Source of the DNA: Hydrogenophilales bacterium 12-61-10 | Lineage (GTDB): Bacteria; Pseudomonadota; Gammaproteobacteria; Burkholderiales; Thiobacillaceae | Direction: 5' to 3' | Assembly: GCA_002279795.1 (NCBI GenBank) | Contig: NCCT01000025.1 | Coordinates: 1-42,306 of the forward strand | DNA length: 42,306 bases | In this document: positions 10,235 through 21,783 of the stretch, piece by piece | How positions within the stretch are numbered: the first letter of the stretch is position 1 | Layout: every line of letters begins with the position of its first letter | Position numbers and translations under genes: made by a program | Notes under the pieces: generated by a model | Told to the model about the DNA's origin: nothing | The model's input: only the letters and a program-made list of their open reading frames with translations | Database searches by the model: none

Positions 10235-12501
10235 AAGCGCCCTTGAAATCTACGACCAAAACAAACCTGCCTGCAATCAGCGCGCCCATTCTTCGCCTGC
10301 AAAACGGCACGCACCACGATCCCTTTGAAGTGCTGGGCACCCACGACACGCCTGACGGCGGCACGCTGCTGCGCGCGTTTCTGCCCGCAGCCGAAGTCGT
10401 CGAAGTGGCCGGAACGCGCATGGAGCGCATCCCGGGTACCGACTGCTTCGAGCTGGCGCTGCCACCCGGCCAGACGTTCGACCCCCACCCGCAGCTGCGC
10501 TGGCAGGACAAGGGCGCGGGCGCATGGCATACGCTGCAAAGCCCGTATGACTTTGAGCCGCAGCTTGGCGAGCTGGACTTGTACCTGCTCGGCGAGGGAC
10601 GGCATTTCGAGGCCTGGAAAGTCCTGGGCGCGCGCCTGAAAACGATCGATGGCGTGGCGGGTTGCCTGTTTGTCGTGTGGGCGCCGGCGGTGCAGCGCGT
10701 CAGCGTGATCGGCGATTTCAACGACTGGGATGGCCGTCGCAATCCGATGCGTTGCCGCGGCGCATCCGGCATCTGGGAATTGTTCATTCCCGGACTCGTC
10801 GCTCCGATGCGTTGCCGCGGCGCATCCGGCATCTGGGAATTGTTCATTCCCGGACTCGTCGCGGGCATGGCTTACAAATACGAAATCCTCGGCAGCCGCG
10901 GCCAGCTGGCGAAAAAAACTGATCCCTATGCGCGCCAGATGTTTGCGCGCCCCGAAACGTCCAGCTGCATTACTGACGACACGCCGTATGCCTGGGCCGA
11001 CAGTCAGTGGATTGCCGGCCGCGCCGGGTTCGACTGGCAGCATCGCCCGGTCAGCATCTATGAGCTGCATCCCGGTTCCTGGCGGCGTCATGCCGACGGC
11101 AGTTTTTACAGCTGGGGCGAACTCATCGCCGAGCTGGTTCCCTACGTGCAGGATCTGGGCTACACCCATATCGAACTGCTGCCGGTGGCCGAACATCCGC
11201 TTGATGCTTCGTGGGGCTATCAGGTGTCGGGGTACTACGCGCCGACCGCGCGCTTCGGCTCGCCCGACGACTTCCGCGCGTTTGTCGATGCTTGCCACCA
11301 GGCGAACATCGGCGTGCTGCTCGACTGGGTGCCGGCGCATTTTCCCAAGGACGATTGGGCGCTGGCGCGTTTCACCGGCGAAGCGGTGTACGAACACGAA
11401 GACCCGCGGCGCGGCGAGCACCAGGACTGGGGCACGCTGATTTTCAATTTCGGCCGCAACGAAGTGCGCAATTTTCTGGTCGCCAACGCCTTGTACTGGA
11501 TCGACGAATTCCACATCGACGGTCTGCGCGTCGATGCGGTGGCGTCGATGTTGTATCTCGACTATTCGCGCAAGGCGGGCGAGTGGCTGCCCAATCAATA
11601 TGGTGGGCGCGAAAACATCGAGGCGATCCATTTCCTGCGTGAGATGAACACCGAAGTGCATGCGCGCTTCCCCGGCGTGCTGACCATCGCCGAAGAGTCG
11701 ACTGCGTGGCCTGCGGTGTCGCGCCCGGTCGAGCTTGGCGGGCTCGGGTTCTCGATGAAATGGAACATGGGCTGGATGAACGACAGCCTCGACTACATCG
11801 AGAAAGAGCCGGTCTACCGCAAATACCAGCACAACCAGCTGACCTTCAGCCAAATGTACGCGTGGACGGAAAACTTCGTGCTGCCGCTGTCGCACGACGA
11901 AGTCGTGCACATGAAGAAAAGCCTGCTCGACAAGATGCCGGGCGACGTCTGGCAGCGCTTTGCCAACCTGCGCCTGTTTTACGCCTGGCAGTACGCGCAC
12001 CCCGGCAAAAAGCTGTTGTTCATGGGCAGCGAGTTCGGCCAGTGGAACGAATGGAAGGAAGCCGGGCAGCTCGACTGGATGCTGCTCGATTTTCCGGCGC
12101 ACAACGGCATCCGCGCGCTGCTGCGCGACCTCAACCATCTGTATCGCAACGAAGCGGCGCTGCACGCGCTCGATTTCGATCCGCGCGGGTTCCGCTGGAT
12201 CGATTGCCACGACGCCGACCAGTCGGTATTGAGCCTGATCCGCCAGGGCCAGCACGATGCCGACAAGGTGGTGGTTCTGCTCAACTTCACCCCGGTTCCG
12301 CGGCATGGTTACCGGATCGGCGTACCCGGAAATCAGGCCTGGAAACAAGTATTGAACACAGATTCCGCATTTTACGGTGGCGGAAATATGGGGAATGGCC
12401 AGTTGCTGCATCCCCAGAACCAGCCCTGGATGGGATTTGATTACTCGATGGAGGTCAGTTTGCCTCCCCTCGGTGCCATTTTTCTCAAACCCCACTCATA
12501 A
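10231..12501 (+). CDS. glgB: 1,4-alpha-glucan branching enzyme with internal 20-residue duplication
   Basis: Cuts alpha-1,4 chains and re-attaches them by alpha-1,6 bonds, creating glycogen branches. The ATG at 10231 overlaps the malQ stop by 4 bases, giving 756 residues. An N-terminal region and a CBM48 domain (about 130-225) precede the GH13 barrel, which shows YELHPGSWRR, DWVPAHFPKD, DGLRVDAVASMLYLDYSR (Asp nucleophile), IAEEST (catalytic Glu) and LSHDEVVHMK (catalytic Asp). The odd feature is that residues 172-191 are repeated exactly as 192-211, from a perfect 60-bp tandem duplication. Without it the protein would be 736 residues, close to E. coli GlgB. The extra copy falls in CBM48 just after FNDWDGRRN and does not break the frame. 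Function may be retained or impaired; sequence alone cannot tell. Confidence 0.95.
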   Translation: MKAPLKSTTKTNLPAISAPILRLQNGTHHDPFEVLGTHDTPDGGTLLRAFLPAAEVVEVAGTRMERIPGTDCFELALPPGQTFDPHPQLRWQDKGAGAWHTLQSPYDFEPQLGELDLYLLGEGRHFEAWKVLGARLKTIDGVAGCLFVVWAPAVQRVSVIGDFNDWDGRRNPMRCRGASGIWELFIPGLVAPMRCRGASGIWELFIPGLVAGMAYKYEILGSRGQLAKKTDPYARQMFARPETSSCITDDTPYAWADSQWIAGRAGFDWQHRPVSIYELHPGSWRRHADGSFYSWGELIAELVPYVQDLGYTHIELLPVAEHPLDASWGYQVSGYYAPTARFGSPDDFRAFVDACHQANIGVLLDWVPAHFPKDDWALARFTGEAVYEHEDPRRGEHQDWGTLIFNFGRNEVRNFLVANALYWIDEFHIDGLRVDAVASMLYLDYSRKAGEWLPNQYGGRENIEAIHFLREMNTEVHARFPGVLTIAEESTAWPAVSRPVELGGLGFSMKWNMGWMNDSLDYIEKEPVYRKYQHNQLTFSQMYAWTENFVLPLSHDEVVHMKKSLLDKMPGDVWQRFANLRLFYAWQYAHPGKKLLFMGSEFGQWNEWKEAGQLDWMLLDFPAHNGIRALLRDLNHLYRNEAALHALDFDPRGFRWIDCHDADQSVLSLIRQGQHDADKVVVLLNFTPVPRHGYRIGVPGNQAWKQVLNTDSAFYGGGNMGNGQLLHPQNQPWMGFDYSMEVSLPPLGAIFLKPHS
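10743..10862 (+). repeat. Perfect 60-bp tandem duplication in glgB
   Basis: Bases 10743-10802 are identical to 10803-10862, head to tail with no spacer. The unit is a multiple of three and encodes a second copy of a 20-residue block beginning PMRCRGAS and ending GLVA. No mismatches exist between the copies, so the event is recent or an assembly artefact. Confidence 0.97.
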
Positions 12502-12540
12502 CCAGTCAGCCTTGAAAATAATAATTAAAAAAGCGACCTA

Positions 12541-12577
12541 GCGGAGCAACCTAAAAATAATGAAACGCGGAGCAACC
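12541..12577 (+). repeat. 11-bp direct repeat around glgA start
   Basis: GCGGAGCAACC occurs at 12541-12551 and again at 12567-12577, straddling the glgA ATG. The upstream copy contains the only GGAG near the start, at an overlong distance (13 bases) from the ATG. Confidence 0.7.
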
Positions 12578-14032
12578 AAAGTCCTCTTCGTCAGCAGCGA
12601 AGCCTACCCCCTGATCAAAACCGGCGGCCTGGGCGATGTGCTGTACAGCCTGCCGCATGCCGTGCATGCACGCGGCGCAGATATCCGCCTGCTGTTGCCG
12701 GGCTATCGTGCGCTGTTGCGCCAGCTTGAACAGGTGCGCATTCTCGGCTGGATCGATGTGCGCGGGGCCGAAGGCATGGTCACCGCACGCGTCCTGGAAA
12801 CGCGTCATTCCGATTTTGCCTTTCCGCTGTGGGTGGTCGATTGCCCGCCCTTGTTCGACCGGCCCGGCAATCCCTATACCAACGCCAGCGGCCAGGACTG
12901 GCCGGATAACGCCGAGCGCTATACCGTGTTTTCGCGCGTGGCAGCACAGCTCGCGATGGATGGGCTGGAGCTCGGCTGGAAGCCTGACGTGGTCCATACG
13001 CACGACTGGCAGACGGGTCTGGTGGCGGCGTTTCTGGCCGATCAGCCCGGGCGCCCCAAAACCGTATTCACCATTCACAACCTTGCGTACAGCGGATTTT
13101 TTCCGCACGGGGAATTCATTCGCCTGCATCTGCCCAACCACTGGTGGTCGTCCGAAGGCGTGGAGTTCCACGGCGGCCTGTCGATGCTGAAAGCCGGCAT
13201 TGTGTATGCGGACGCGATCACCACGGTGAGCCCGACCTATGCGGCCGAAATCTGCACCCCCGAATTCGGCTTTGGCCTCGACGGCCTGCTGCAGTCCCGC
13301 AGCTACAAACTTCAGGGCATTTTGAACGGTATTGACGAAAACCTGTGGAATCCGCACACCGACCCGCGCCTGCCGGCCCATTATTCGTCGGGCCGCATCC
13401 AGCCCGGCAAGCGCCGTAACAAGCAGGCTTTGCTCGAGCGCTTTTTGCCGCATGCCGACGAGGCCGCGCTGGCCGCGCCGCTGCTGGGTCTGGTCGGGAG
13501 GCTGGTGGAGCAAAAGGGGATCGACTGGGTGCTGGCAGCGATCCCGGTGTTGCTGGCCGAAACCGATGTGCGCATCGTCCTGCTGGGCAGCGGCCAGGTG
13601 GTTTACGAGCAGAAGCTTACGCGGCTGGCGAGGCAATATCCTGACCGGGTGTTTGTCGAAATCGGCTACGACGAATCGCTGGCACACCTGATCGAGGCCG
13701 GCGCGGACCTGTTCCTGATGCCGTCGCGCTTCGAGCCGTGCGGATTGAACCAGATGTACAGCCTGCGCTACGGCACCCCGCCCATTGTCTACAAGACCGG
13801 CGGGCTGGCCGACACCGTGGTGGATGCCAACGAGGCCACGCTGGCCGATGCCAGCGCCAATGGCTTTGTGTTCGATACGCCCGACGCAGCGACGTTTCTG
13901 GCCACCATACACCGCGCGCTGGCGCTGTATCGGCAACCCGCCCGCTGGCGGCGCCTGCAGAAAACCGGCATGCAGCAATCCTTCGACTGGGCGGACAGCG
14001 CGGCGCATTACCTCGCGCTGTATGCCGCCTGA
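12560..14032 (+). CDS. glgA: Glycogen synthase (ADP-glucose dependent)
   Basis: A GT5 glycosyltransferase that adds glucose from ADP-glucose to the growing alpha-1,4 chain. The 490-residue product is full length. The N-terminal [17 protein letters not shown] holds the family Lys-Thr-Gly-Gly loop. [23 protein letters not shown] and the C-terminal-domain stretches [40 protein letters not shown] and [11 protein letters not shown] are all present. It follows glgB after 58 AT-rich bases and precedes glgP by 28, in the same direction. Confidence 0.97.
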   Translation: MKRGATKVLFVSSEAYPLIKTGGLGDVLYSLPHAVHARGADIRLLLPGYRALLRQLEQVRILGWIDVRGAEGMVTARVLETRHSDFAFPLWVVDCPPLFDRPGNPYTNASGQDWPDNAERYTVFSRVAAQLAMDGLELGWKPDVVHTHDWQTGLVAAFLADQPGRPKTVFTIHNLAYSGFFPHGEFIRLHLPNHWWSSEGVEFHGGLSMLKAGIVYADAITTVSPTYAAEICTPEFGFGLDGLLQSRSYKLQGILNGIDENLWNPHTDPRLPAHYSSGRIQPGKRRNKQALLERFLPHADEAALAAPLLGLVGRLVEQKGIDWVLAAIPVLLAETDVRIVLLGSGQVVYEQKLTRLARQYPDRVFVEIGYDESLAHLIEAGADLFLMPSRFEPCGLNQMYSLRYGTPPIVYKTGGLADTVVDANEATLADASANGFVFDTPDAATFLATIHRALALYRQPARWRRLQKTGMQQSFDWADSAAHYLALYAA

Positions 14033-14060
14033 AATCAAACCTTTTTTATAGGGAACCCTC

Positions 14061-16541
<2,481 letters not shown>

Positions 16542-16612
16542 GTCGCTTGCACGGGCAACCGATTGCGCCCGGTAGGCCGGCAGCGGGATGTCGTCCTGCG
16601 TATGGCCGGAAC

Positions 16613-16647
16613 AAACGCCCCCAGTGTGGCTACACTGGGGGCGTTTT
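16613..16647 (+). terminator. Rho-independent terminator of the glycogen operon
   Basis: A 12-bp perfect stem, CGCCCCCAGTGT with ACACTGGGGGCG, encloses a GGCT tetraloop, is flanked by AAA and TTTT, and lies about 70 bases after glgP. The A and T flanks would allow function in both directions. Its position argues against extending the helicase gene upstream. Confidence 0.9.
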
Positions 16648-16664
16648 CCATTCGTGCTTACGCC

Positions 16665-17906
16665 ATGTCCTTTTCTGCCCTCGGGCTTGTCCCTGCGCTG
16701 ACACGCGCGGTCGCCGAACTTGGTTTTGCCGCGCCCACCGCGATCCAGGCCGCCGCCATTCCTGCCGTGCTGTCCGGACGCGACGTGCTGGCCACTGCGC
16801 ACACCGGTTCCGGCAAAACCGCGGCGTTTGCGCTGCCGCTGCTGCAGGGCCTGCTCCCCGACAGCGCACACCCGCGCCGGGTGCGTGCGCTGGTGCTGGT
16901 ACCCACCCGCGAACTGGCGCTCCAGGTGGGCGACGTGTTGCAACGCCTGGCGCATGCGCTGGCGCCGCCGCTCAAGCTGGCGGTGGTGTTCGGCGGCGTG
17001 TCGATCAACCCGCAAATGATGGCACTGCGCGGCGGTGTCGATGTGGTCGTGGCCACGCCGGGACGCCTGCTCGATTTGCTGGACCACAACGCTTTGGTGC
17101 TGACGGCGGTGAACACGCTGGTGCTGGACGAAGCCGATCGCCTGCTCGACCTGGGATTTGCCGACGAACTGGCGCAGGTGCTGGCGGCATTGCCCGAACG
17201 GCGGCAAAACCTGTTTTTCTCGGCGACCTTTGCGCCCGCCGTCGTGGCGCTGGCGCAGGAGCTGCTGCATGACCCCCTGCGCGTGGCAGTCGAGGCCGAA
17301 TCCCATGCAGAACCGGCGATCGTGCAGCGGGTGATCGAGGTCGATGCATCGCGTCGAACGCAGTTGCTGCGTTATCTGATCCTGACTGGCGGCTGGGAGC
17401 GCGTGCTGGTGTTCGTCGCCACCCAGCATGCCGCCGATCAGGTGGCCGCCAAACTGAATCGGGACAACGAGATTTATGCCACCTCGTTTCACGGCGGCTT
17501 GAGTCAGGGCGCGCGCGCGCAGACGCTGGATGAATTCAAGGACAAGCGCTGGGATGTGCTGGTGACGACCGATCTGGCCTCGCGCGGCATTGATATCGTG
17601 CAGATGCCGGTGGTGCTGAATTACGATTTGCCGCGTTCAGCCGACGATTACGTGCATCGCATCGGACGCACCGGTCGCGCAGGGGAGAGCGGGCTGGCGA
17701 TCAGTTTTGTGAGCGCAGACAGCGAAGCACATTTCCGCCTGATCGAAAAACGCCAGAAGCTGAAATTATTGCGCGAACGCATTGAAGGGTTTGAGCCGGT
17801 TCAGGCCGCCGCCGTTGCGGCACCCGGCAACGGCGGCGTCAAGGGCAAGCGGACCAGCAAGAAAGACAAGTTGCGGGCGGCGGCAAAGACCGCCCATTCA
17901 GCCTGA
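16665..17906 (+). CDS. rhlE: DEAD-box ATP-dependent RNA helicase (RhlE-like)
   Basis: An RNA-unwinding ATPase (413 residues) of the bacterial DEAD-box group involved in ribosome assembly and RNA turnover. It shows the Q motif GFAAPTAIQ, motif I AHTGSGKT, PTRELALQV, DEAD, the SAT motif, TTDLASRGIDI and HRIGRTGRAG, then a short basic tail ending in lysine-rich sequence. I start it at 16665 (MSFSALGL); a longer open frame begins at 16563, but it would run through the terminator hairpin. Which DEAD-box paralogue this is (RhlE or another) is less certain. It is convergent with panD, 14 bases away. Confidence 0.88.
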   Translation: MSFSALGLVPALTRAVAELGFAAPTAIQAAAIPAVLSGRDVLATAHTGSGKTAAFALPLLQGLLPDSAHPRRVRALVLVPTRELALQVGDVLQRLAHALAPPLKLAVVFGGVSINPQMMALRGGVDVVVATPGRLLDLLDHNALVLTAVNTLVLDEADRLLDLGFADELAQVLAALPERRQNLFFSATFAPAVVALAQELLHDPLRVAVEAESHAEPAIVQRVIEVDASRRTQLLRYLILTGGWERVLVFVATQHAADQVAAKLNRDNEIYATSFHGGLSQGARAQTLDEFKDKRWDVLVTTDLASRGIDIVQMPVVLNYDLPRSADDYVHRIGRTGRAGESGLAISFVSADSEAHFRLIEKRQKLKLLRERIEGFEPVQAAAVAAPGNGGVKGKRTSKKDKLRAAAKTAHSA

Positions 17907-17920
17907 CGTACTGACGCGGC

Positions 17921-18301
17921 TCAGGCCGCCTGAACTGGAATCACGTGGCGTGTGTCGAGGATGCGGTTGTCTGCATCGACGTACACCAGTTCCGGCTCGA
18001 AACGCGCCATTTCCAGCTCGTTGTAAACCCCGTAGGTGGCGATGATGATGAGGTCGCCCGGGTTGGCCTTGTGTGCGGCCGCGCCGTTGATGGAAATCAC
18101 GCCTGATCCGCGCTCGGCGCGGATTGCATAGGTGGTGAAACGCTCACCGTTGGCGATGTTGTAGATCTGGATCTGCTCGTACTCATGGATGTTCGCCGCA
18201 TCCAGCAGGGTTTCGTCGATCGCGCACGAGCCTTCGTAATGCAGCTCGGCGTGCGTGACGGTTGCCCGATGGATTTTGGATTTGAGCATCGTTCTTTGCA
18301 T
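17921..18301 (-). CDS. panD: Aspartate 1-decarboxylase
   Basis: Makes beta-alanine from aspartate for pantothenate. The 126-residue proenzyme matches the E. coli length. Self-cleavage should occur between Gly24 and Ser25 in HYEGSCAID, leaving a pyruvoyl group on Ser25; [17 protein letters not shown] is also conserved. I start at 18301 ([12 protein letters not shown]); a longer frame upstream runs through the promoter. A GAGGGC ribosome site is nearby. panB and panC are about 0.7-2 kb to the right on the same strand, separated by one unrelated gene, so panD has its own promoter. Confidence 0.97.
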   Translation of the reverse strand: MQRTMLKSKIHRATVTHAELHYEGSCAIDETLLDAANIHEYEQIQIYNIANGERFTTYAIRAERGSGVISINGAAAHKANPGDLIIIATYGVYNELEMARFEPELVYVDADNRILDTRHVIPVQAA

Positions 18302-18332
18302 GACGGTGCCCTCGCAAAAAAGATGGATCATC

Positions 18333-18361
18333 ATTATACCCGCCGGCCCGGCGACTCTCAA
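18333..18361 (-). promoter_or_regulatory. Near-consensus sigma-70 promoter of panD
   Basis: On the minus strand, TTGAGA (18356-18361) and a perfect TATAAT (18333-18338) are separated by exactly 17 bases. Transcription would begin near 18326, with a leader of about 25 bases before the panD ATG. It is the best match to consensus seen in the window. Confidence 0.8.
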
Positions 18362-18396
18362 GAAGTAAGTCCTCAGTCCGGACAGCGGCGAAGCCG

Positions 18397-18957
18397 TCAG
18401 GCCAGCTGCAATTGCATGGCTAGAAAATCGAAGAACAGGCAGTACATGGCGATGGGAAGCGGGAGACCGAGCAGGGTGCCGGCCAGATAATCGCGAAAAC
18501 GGACGCCCGACATGGCGAGCGCGTAATTGAGCACCGGAGCGGTCTGGAACAAGGTTCGCAGCAATACGATGTTTTTGATCGGGTGGGCATCGAGCTTGTT
18601 CAACAGCCGCGTCGCAAGCTTGCCATTCATGTTGCGCAAGGCATCGCCGCCGATCAGTCTGATCGCAAAGAAGGTAAGGCTGCACGAGAGAATGGCTGCA
18701 ATATAGGTGACGAGTCCGCCCCAGGTTCGGCCCAGCGCAAGCACGGCCGCCGCAAGGAAAACCCAGCCCGGTATCTGTACCAGATTGCCCAGGGCGAATA
18801 CCAGGATGAAAACCAGCAGACCGCCGAGCGGGTGGTCGGCAAGCGTTTGTTGCAAGTAAGCCAGACTGAAGTGCTCGCGCAGCCCCGACAGTTCGAAGAG
18901 CGCCAGCAGCACAGCGAGAAACAGGATCACTGCGAACAGGCGTGTATAGGGGCGCAC
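18397..18957 (-). CDS. TVP38/TMEM64 (VTT-domain) membrane protein
   Basis: An integral inner-membrane protein of the VTT/DedA-like family (186 residues). Predicted helices lie at about 6-24, 46-63, 66-85, 87-103 and near the C-terminus. The family stretch [32 protein letters not shown] and the polar [25 protein letters not shown] are both visible. DedA/VTT proteins are linked to lipid scrambling or proton-linked transport in general; the role of this one is unknown. It lies 30 bases after panC and before panD, but nothing ties it to pantothenate synthesis. Confidence 0.85.
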   Translation of the reverse strand: MRPYTRLFAVILFLAVLLALFELSGLREHFSLAYLQQTLADHPLGGLLVFILVFALGNLVQIPGWVFLAAAVLALGRTWGGLVTYIAAILSCSLTFFAIRLIGGDALRNMNGKLATRLLNKLDAHPIKNIVLLRTLFQTAPVLNYALAMSGVRFRDYLAGTLLGLPLPIAMYCLFFDFLAMQLQLA

Positions 18958-18987
18958 AGCGAAGTCAGGAGCCGTTGGTTGCCGGGA

Positions 18988-19833
18988 TCAGGTCTGGGCG
19001 GACGGGGTGAAATCGAGGTTGTCGATTAGCCGGGTTTTGCCCATCCAGGCCGCGCCGAGCACGACCAACCGCGCGCTGTCGGATGTGGTCGTCCCCAGGG
19101 TCGCGGCATCGCGCAACGCGATGTAGTCCACGCGCCAACCCCCCATGTTGAGATGGCGGCGGGCCTTGGCGCACAGGGCCTCGACATCGTGCTCGCCTGC
19201 CTGGACCGCGGCGACGATGTCGGCCAGTGCTTGGTGTAGCTGCGCGGACTGGATGCGCTCGGACGTGCCGAGGTAGCCATTGCGCGAACTCATCGCCAGG
19301 CCATCGGGTTCACGCAGGGTGTCACCCGCCACGATTTCGATCGGCAGGTTGAATTGCCGCACCAGCTCGCGAATGACCAACAGCTGCTGGTAGTCCTTTT
19401 TACCGAACACCGCCACACGCGGCTGCACCAGATTGAACAGCTTCAACACCACCGTCGCCACGCCGCTGAAATGGCCGGGGCGAAAGGCGCCGTCGAGATC
19501 CTGGGTCAGGCTGGCGGATGGCTGCACGGTAAAGCTTTGCGGCACCGGATACATCTCGGCGACGTCCGGCGCGAACACGAGGTCACAACCCGCCGCTTCG
19601 AGCTTCGCGCAGTCGGCGTCGAGGGTGCGTGGATAGCGCTCGAAATCTTCGCCAACGCCGAATTGCAGGGGATTGACGAAAATGCTCGTCACCACCGGAC
19701 TGCCGTGCTGGCGCGCGCGCTCCACCAGCGATACATGGCCCGCGTGCAGATTGCCCATGGTGGGAACAAACGCGGTACCGGTTTGCTCGGCCAGCGCGGC
19801 GCGCAGCTCGGCTGCGGTGTGCAGTACCTGCAT
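18988..19833 (-). CDS. panC: Pantothenate synthetase
   Basis: Joins pantoate and beta-alanine with ATP to give pantothenate. The 281-residue protein shows VPTMGNLHAGHVSLV (HIGH-type nucleotide site), FVNPLQFG, the pantoate-binding FRPGHFSGVATVV, VFGKKDYQQL and MSSRNGYL. The ATG at 19833 shares one base with the panB stop, so they are likely coupled. A longer open frame exists upstream but is antiparallel noise over panB. Confidence 0.97.
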   Translation of the reverse strand: MQVLHTAAELRAALAEQTGTAFVPTMGNLHAGHVSLVERARQHGSPVVTSIFVNPLQFGVGEDFERYPRTLDADCAKLEAAGCDLVFAPDVAEMYPVPQSFTVQPSASLTQDLDGAFRPGHFSGVATVVLKLFNLVQPRVAVFGKKDYQQLLVIRELVRQFNLPIEIVAGDTLREPDGLAMSSRNGYLGTSERIQSAQLHQALADIVAAVQAGEHDVEALCAKARRHLNMGGWRVDYIALRDAATLGTTTSDSARLVVLGAAWMGKTRLIDNLDFTPSAQT

Positions 19834-20627
19834 CAGAATGAATGTTCGGCAGTGGGGAAGCTGCCGGCCTTGACTGCTGAGACGTAGGCGCGCACGGCGG
19901 CTTCGATGCCGTTGCTGCCTTCGAGAAAATTCTTCGAAAATTTCGGCGCGCGCGGGTACAGCCCGAGCAGGTCGTACAGCACCAGCACCTGGCCGGAACA
20001 GTCGGCGCCGGCGCCGATGCCGATGGTGGGAATGCCGAGCGCCGCGGTAACAGCTTGCGCCAGCGCGGCGGGCACCATTTCCAGCACGATCAATCCGGCA
20101 CCGGCGGTTTCCAGCGCGCGCGCATCGGCAATGAGTTGTGCGGCGGCGGTCTCTTCGCGCCCCTGCACCCGGTAGCCGCCCAGCTGGTTGACCGATTGCG
20201 GCAGCAGGCCCAGGTGCGCGCACACCGGAATGCCGCGCTGGGTGAGGAAGGCCACGGTCTCGACCATGACCGCGCCGCCTTCGAGCTTGACCATATGCGC
20301 GCCTGCCGCCATCAGTCGCGCAGCGGCGGCAAACGCGCGCTCGGGCGACGGCTGGTAGCTGCCGAAGGGCAGATCGGCGACGATCAGCGCGCGCTCGGTG
20401 CCCGCCGCCACGCAGCGCGTGTGGTAGCTCATTTCGGCGAGCTTCACCGGCAAGGTCGAGCCGTGACCCTGGATCACCATGCCAAGCGAGTCGCCGACCA
20501 GCAGCACATCGACGCCAGCGGCATCGAGCACGCGCGCGAAGCTGGCGTCGTAACAGGTGAGCACGGCGATTTTCTCGCCGCGCTCGCGCAGGGCGTTGAG
20601 CGTGGAAAGGGTGACGGGTTTGTTCAT
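19833..20627 (-). CDS. panB: 3-methyl-2-oxobutanoate hydroxymethyltransferase
   Basis: Makes ketopantoate from alpha-ketoisovalerate and methylenetetrahydrofolate. The 264-residue product carries [29 protein letters not shown] near the N-terminus, including metal-binding Asp residues, then [30 protein letters not shown] and [15 protein letters not shown]. The ATG overlaps the upstream kinase stop by 4 bases. Confidence 0.97.
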   Translation of the reverse strand: MNKPVTLSTLNALRERGEKIAVLTCYDASFARVLDAAGVDVLLVGDSLGMVIQGHGSTLPVKLAEMSYHTRCVAAGTERALIVADLPFGSYQPSPERAFAAAARLMAAGAHMVKLEGGAVMVETVAFLTQRGIPVCAHLGLLPQSVNQLGGYRVQGREETAAAQLIADARALETAGAGLIVLEMVPAALAQAVTAALGIPTIGIGAGADCSGQVLVLYDLLGLYPRAPKFSKNFLEGSNGIEAAVRAYVSAVKAGSFPTAEHSF

Positions 20628-21265
20628 GCGGCCCGACTGAAAAATTCGCGCGGCCCGCGCATCTTGCTCATGCGTTCGAGCAGCAGTTCGAAGTCCGCTT
20701 CGCTCTGCGCAAAGTTGAGATTTTCGCTGTTGACGATGAGCAGCGGAGCGGCGTCGTAGCGATGGAAAAACTCGCTGTAACTTTCAGCCAGACGGCGCAG
20801 GTAGTCGGCCGACATGCCGCGCTCGAATTCGATGCCGCGTTGCTTGACCCGCGCCTGCAGGCTGTCGATCGGCGCTTGCAGATAGATCACCAGATCGGGC
20901 GTCGGCGCCTGCAGCGTGAGGTCGGCATAGACCTTCTGGTACAGCTCGAATTCATCGTCGTCGAGGTTGAGACGGGCGAACAGCATGTCCTTGTCGATCA
21001 GGAAATCCGACACCGTGCTGGCGCGAAACAGGTCCCCCTGCGCCAGATCGCGCAGCTGGCGCGATCGCTCGAACAGAAAATGCAGTTGCGCTGGCAGGGC
21101 GTAGCGCCGGGGTTCCTGGTAGAAGCGTGGCAGAAAGGGGTTGTCGGTGGCGTTTTCCAGCAGGGTGTCGGCGTTCAGACGATCGGCCAGCTTGTGCACT
21201 AGACTGGTTTTGCCGACGCCGATCGGTCCTTCGACTACGACGTATTTGAAACGGGAAAGACTCAT
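20624..21265 (-). CDS. Deoxynucleoside kinase family protein
   Basis: Predicted cytoplasmic kinase that phosphorylates deoxynucleosides (dAdo/dGuo type) for nucleotide salvage. The 213-residue product has a P-loop [10 protein letters not shown] at about 13-22, [15 protein letters not shown], and the lid-region stretch [24 protein letters not shown]. The substrate cannot be assigned from sequence. It overlaps both folK upstream and panB downstream by 4 bases; folK-kinase-panB-panC is a common betaproteobacterial order. Confidence 0.9.
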   Translation of the reverse strand: MSLSRFKYVVVEGPIGVGKTSLVHKLADRLNADTLLENATDNPFLPRFYQEPRRYALPAQLHFLFERSRQLRDLAQGDLFRASTVSDFLIDKDMLFARLNLDDDEFELYQKVYADLTLQAPTPDLVIYLQAPIDSLQARVKQRGIEFERGMSADYLRRLAESYSEFFHRYDAAPLLIVNSENLNFAQSEADFELLLERMSKMRGPREFFSRAA

Positions 21266-21783
21266 GCGTTGACGGCAGCAGCAGGCGGAAGCAGGGGGAG
21301 CACGTGTTGATCGTTGCAGCGGGCGAGCCAGTCGGCAGCGCGGCCGTGCCCAGGAATCACGGTGTCAGGCGCGATTTCCAGCAGCGGCAACAGTACGAAG
21401 CCGCGCTCGGTCATGCGCGGATGCGGCAGCGTCAGGCCGTCTTCGTGGAAGTGTGCGTTGCCGTACAGCAGCAGGTCGAGGTCGAGCGTGCGCGGCGCGT
21501 TGCGGAAGCTGCGCTCGCGGCCGTGGCGGTGTTCGATGTCGAGCAATGCGACGAGCAGGGCGCGCGGCGCGAGCGTGGTTTCGATTTGCGCCACGGCGTT
21601 GACGAAATCGGGCTGGTCGACATAGCCGACCGGCGCTGAAGCATACAGGCTGGAACGCGCGAGCAGTCGTGTGCCGGGCAGGCGGTCAAGCTCGGCCAGC
21701 GCGTATTCCACCTGCGCCGCCGGGTCGTTGAGATTGGCGCCCAGTCCAACGGTGGCCACGACTTTAATTGCGGACACCGTCAT
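21262..21783 (-). CDS. folK: 2-amino-4-hydroxy-6-hydroxymethyldihydropteridine pyrophosphokinase
   Basis: Transfers pyrophosphate from ATP to the pterin alcohol in folate synthesis. The 173-residue protein has VGLGANLNDPAAQV at the N-terminus, LYASAPVGYVDQPDFVNAV, and the signature RTLDLDLLLYG followed by LPHPRMTERGFVLLPL. Overlaps of 4 bases with pcnB and with the kinase gene indicate translational coupling. Folate made here would feed PanB, ThyA and FolA. Confidence 0.96.
   Translation of the reverse strand: MTVSAIKVVATVGLGANLNDPAAQVEYALAELDRLPGTRLLARSSLYASAPVGYVDQPDFVNAVAQIETTLAPRALLVALLDIEHRHGRERSFRNAPRTLDLDLLLYGNAHFHEDGLTLPHPRMTERGFVLLPLLEIAPDTVIPGHGRAADWLARCNDQHVLPLLPPAAAVNA

Noticed and set aside
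10186-12495. Very long open frame (769 codons) on the minus strand opposite glgB
   Set aside because: It mirrors glgB codon by codon, has no recognisable domain, and such antisense frames are expected in GC-rich genes. Similar ones lie opposite glgP (14241-16424), glgA (12551-14062) and the GH57/malQ region (7692-9104).
16563-16664. Upstream extension of the DEAD-box helicase
   Set aside because: It would be translated across the strong terminator at 16613-16647, and the family N-terminus begins at MSFSALGL.
18302-18685. Longer panD frame
   Set aside because: It runs over the panD promoter and into the neighbouring gene, while the 126-residue form matches the known enzyme length.
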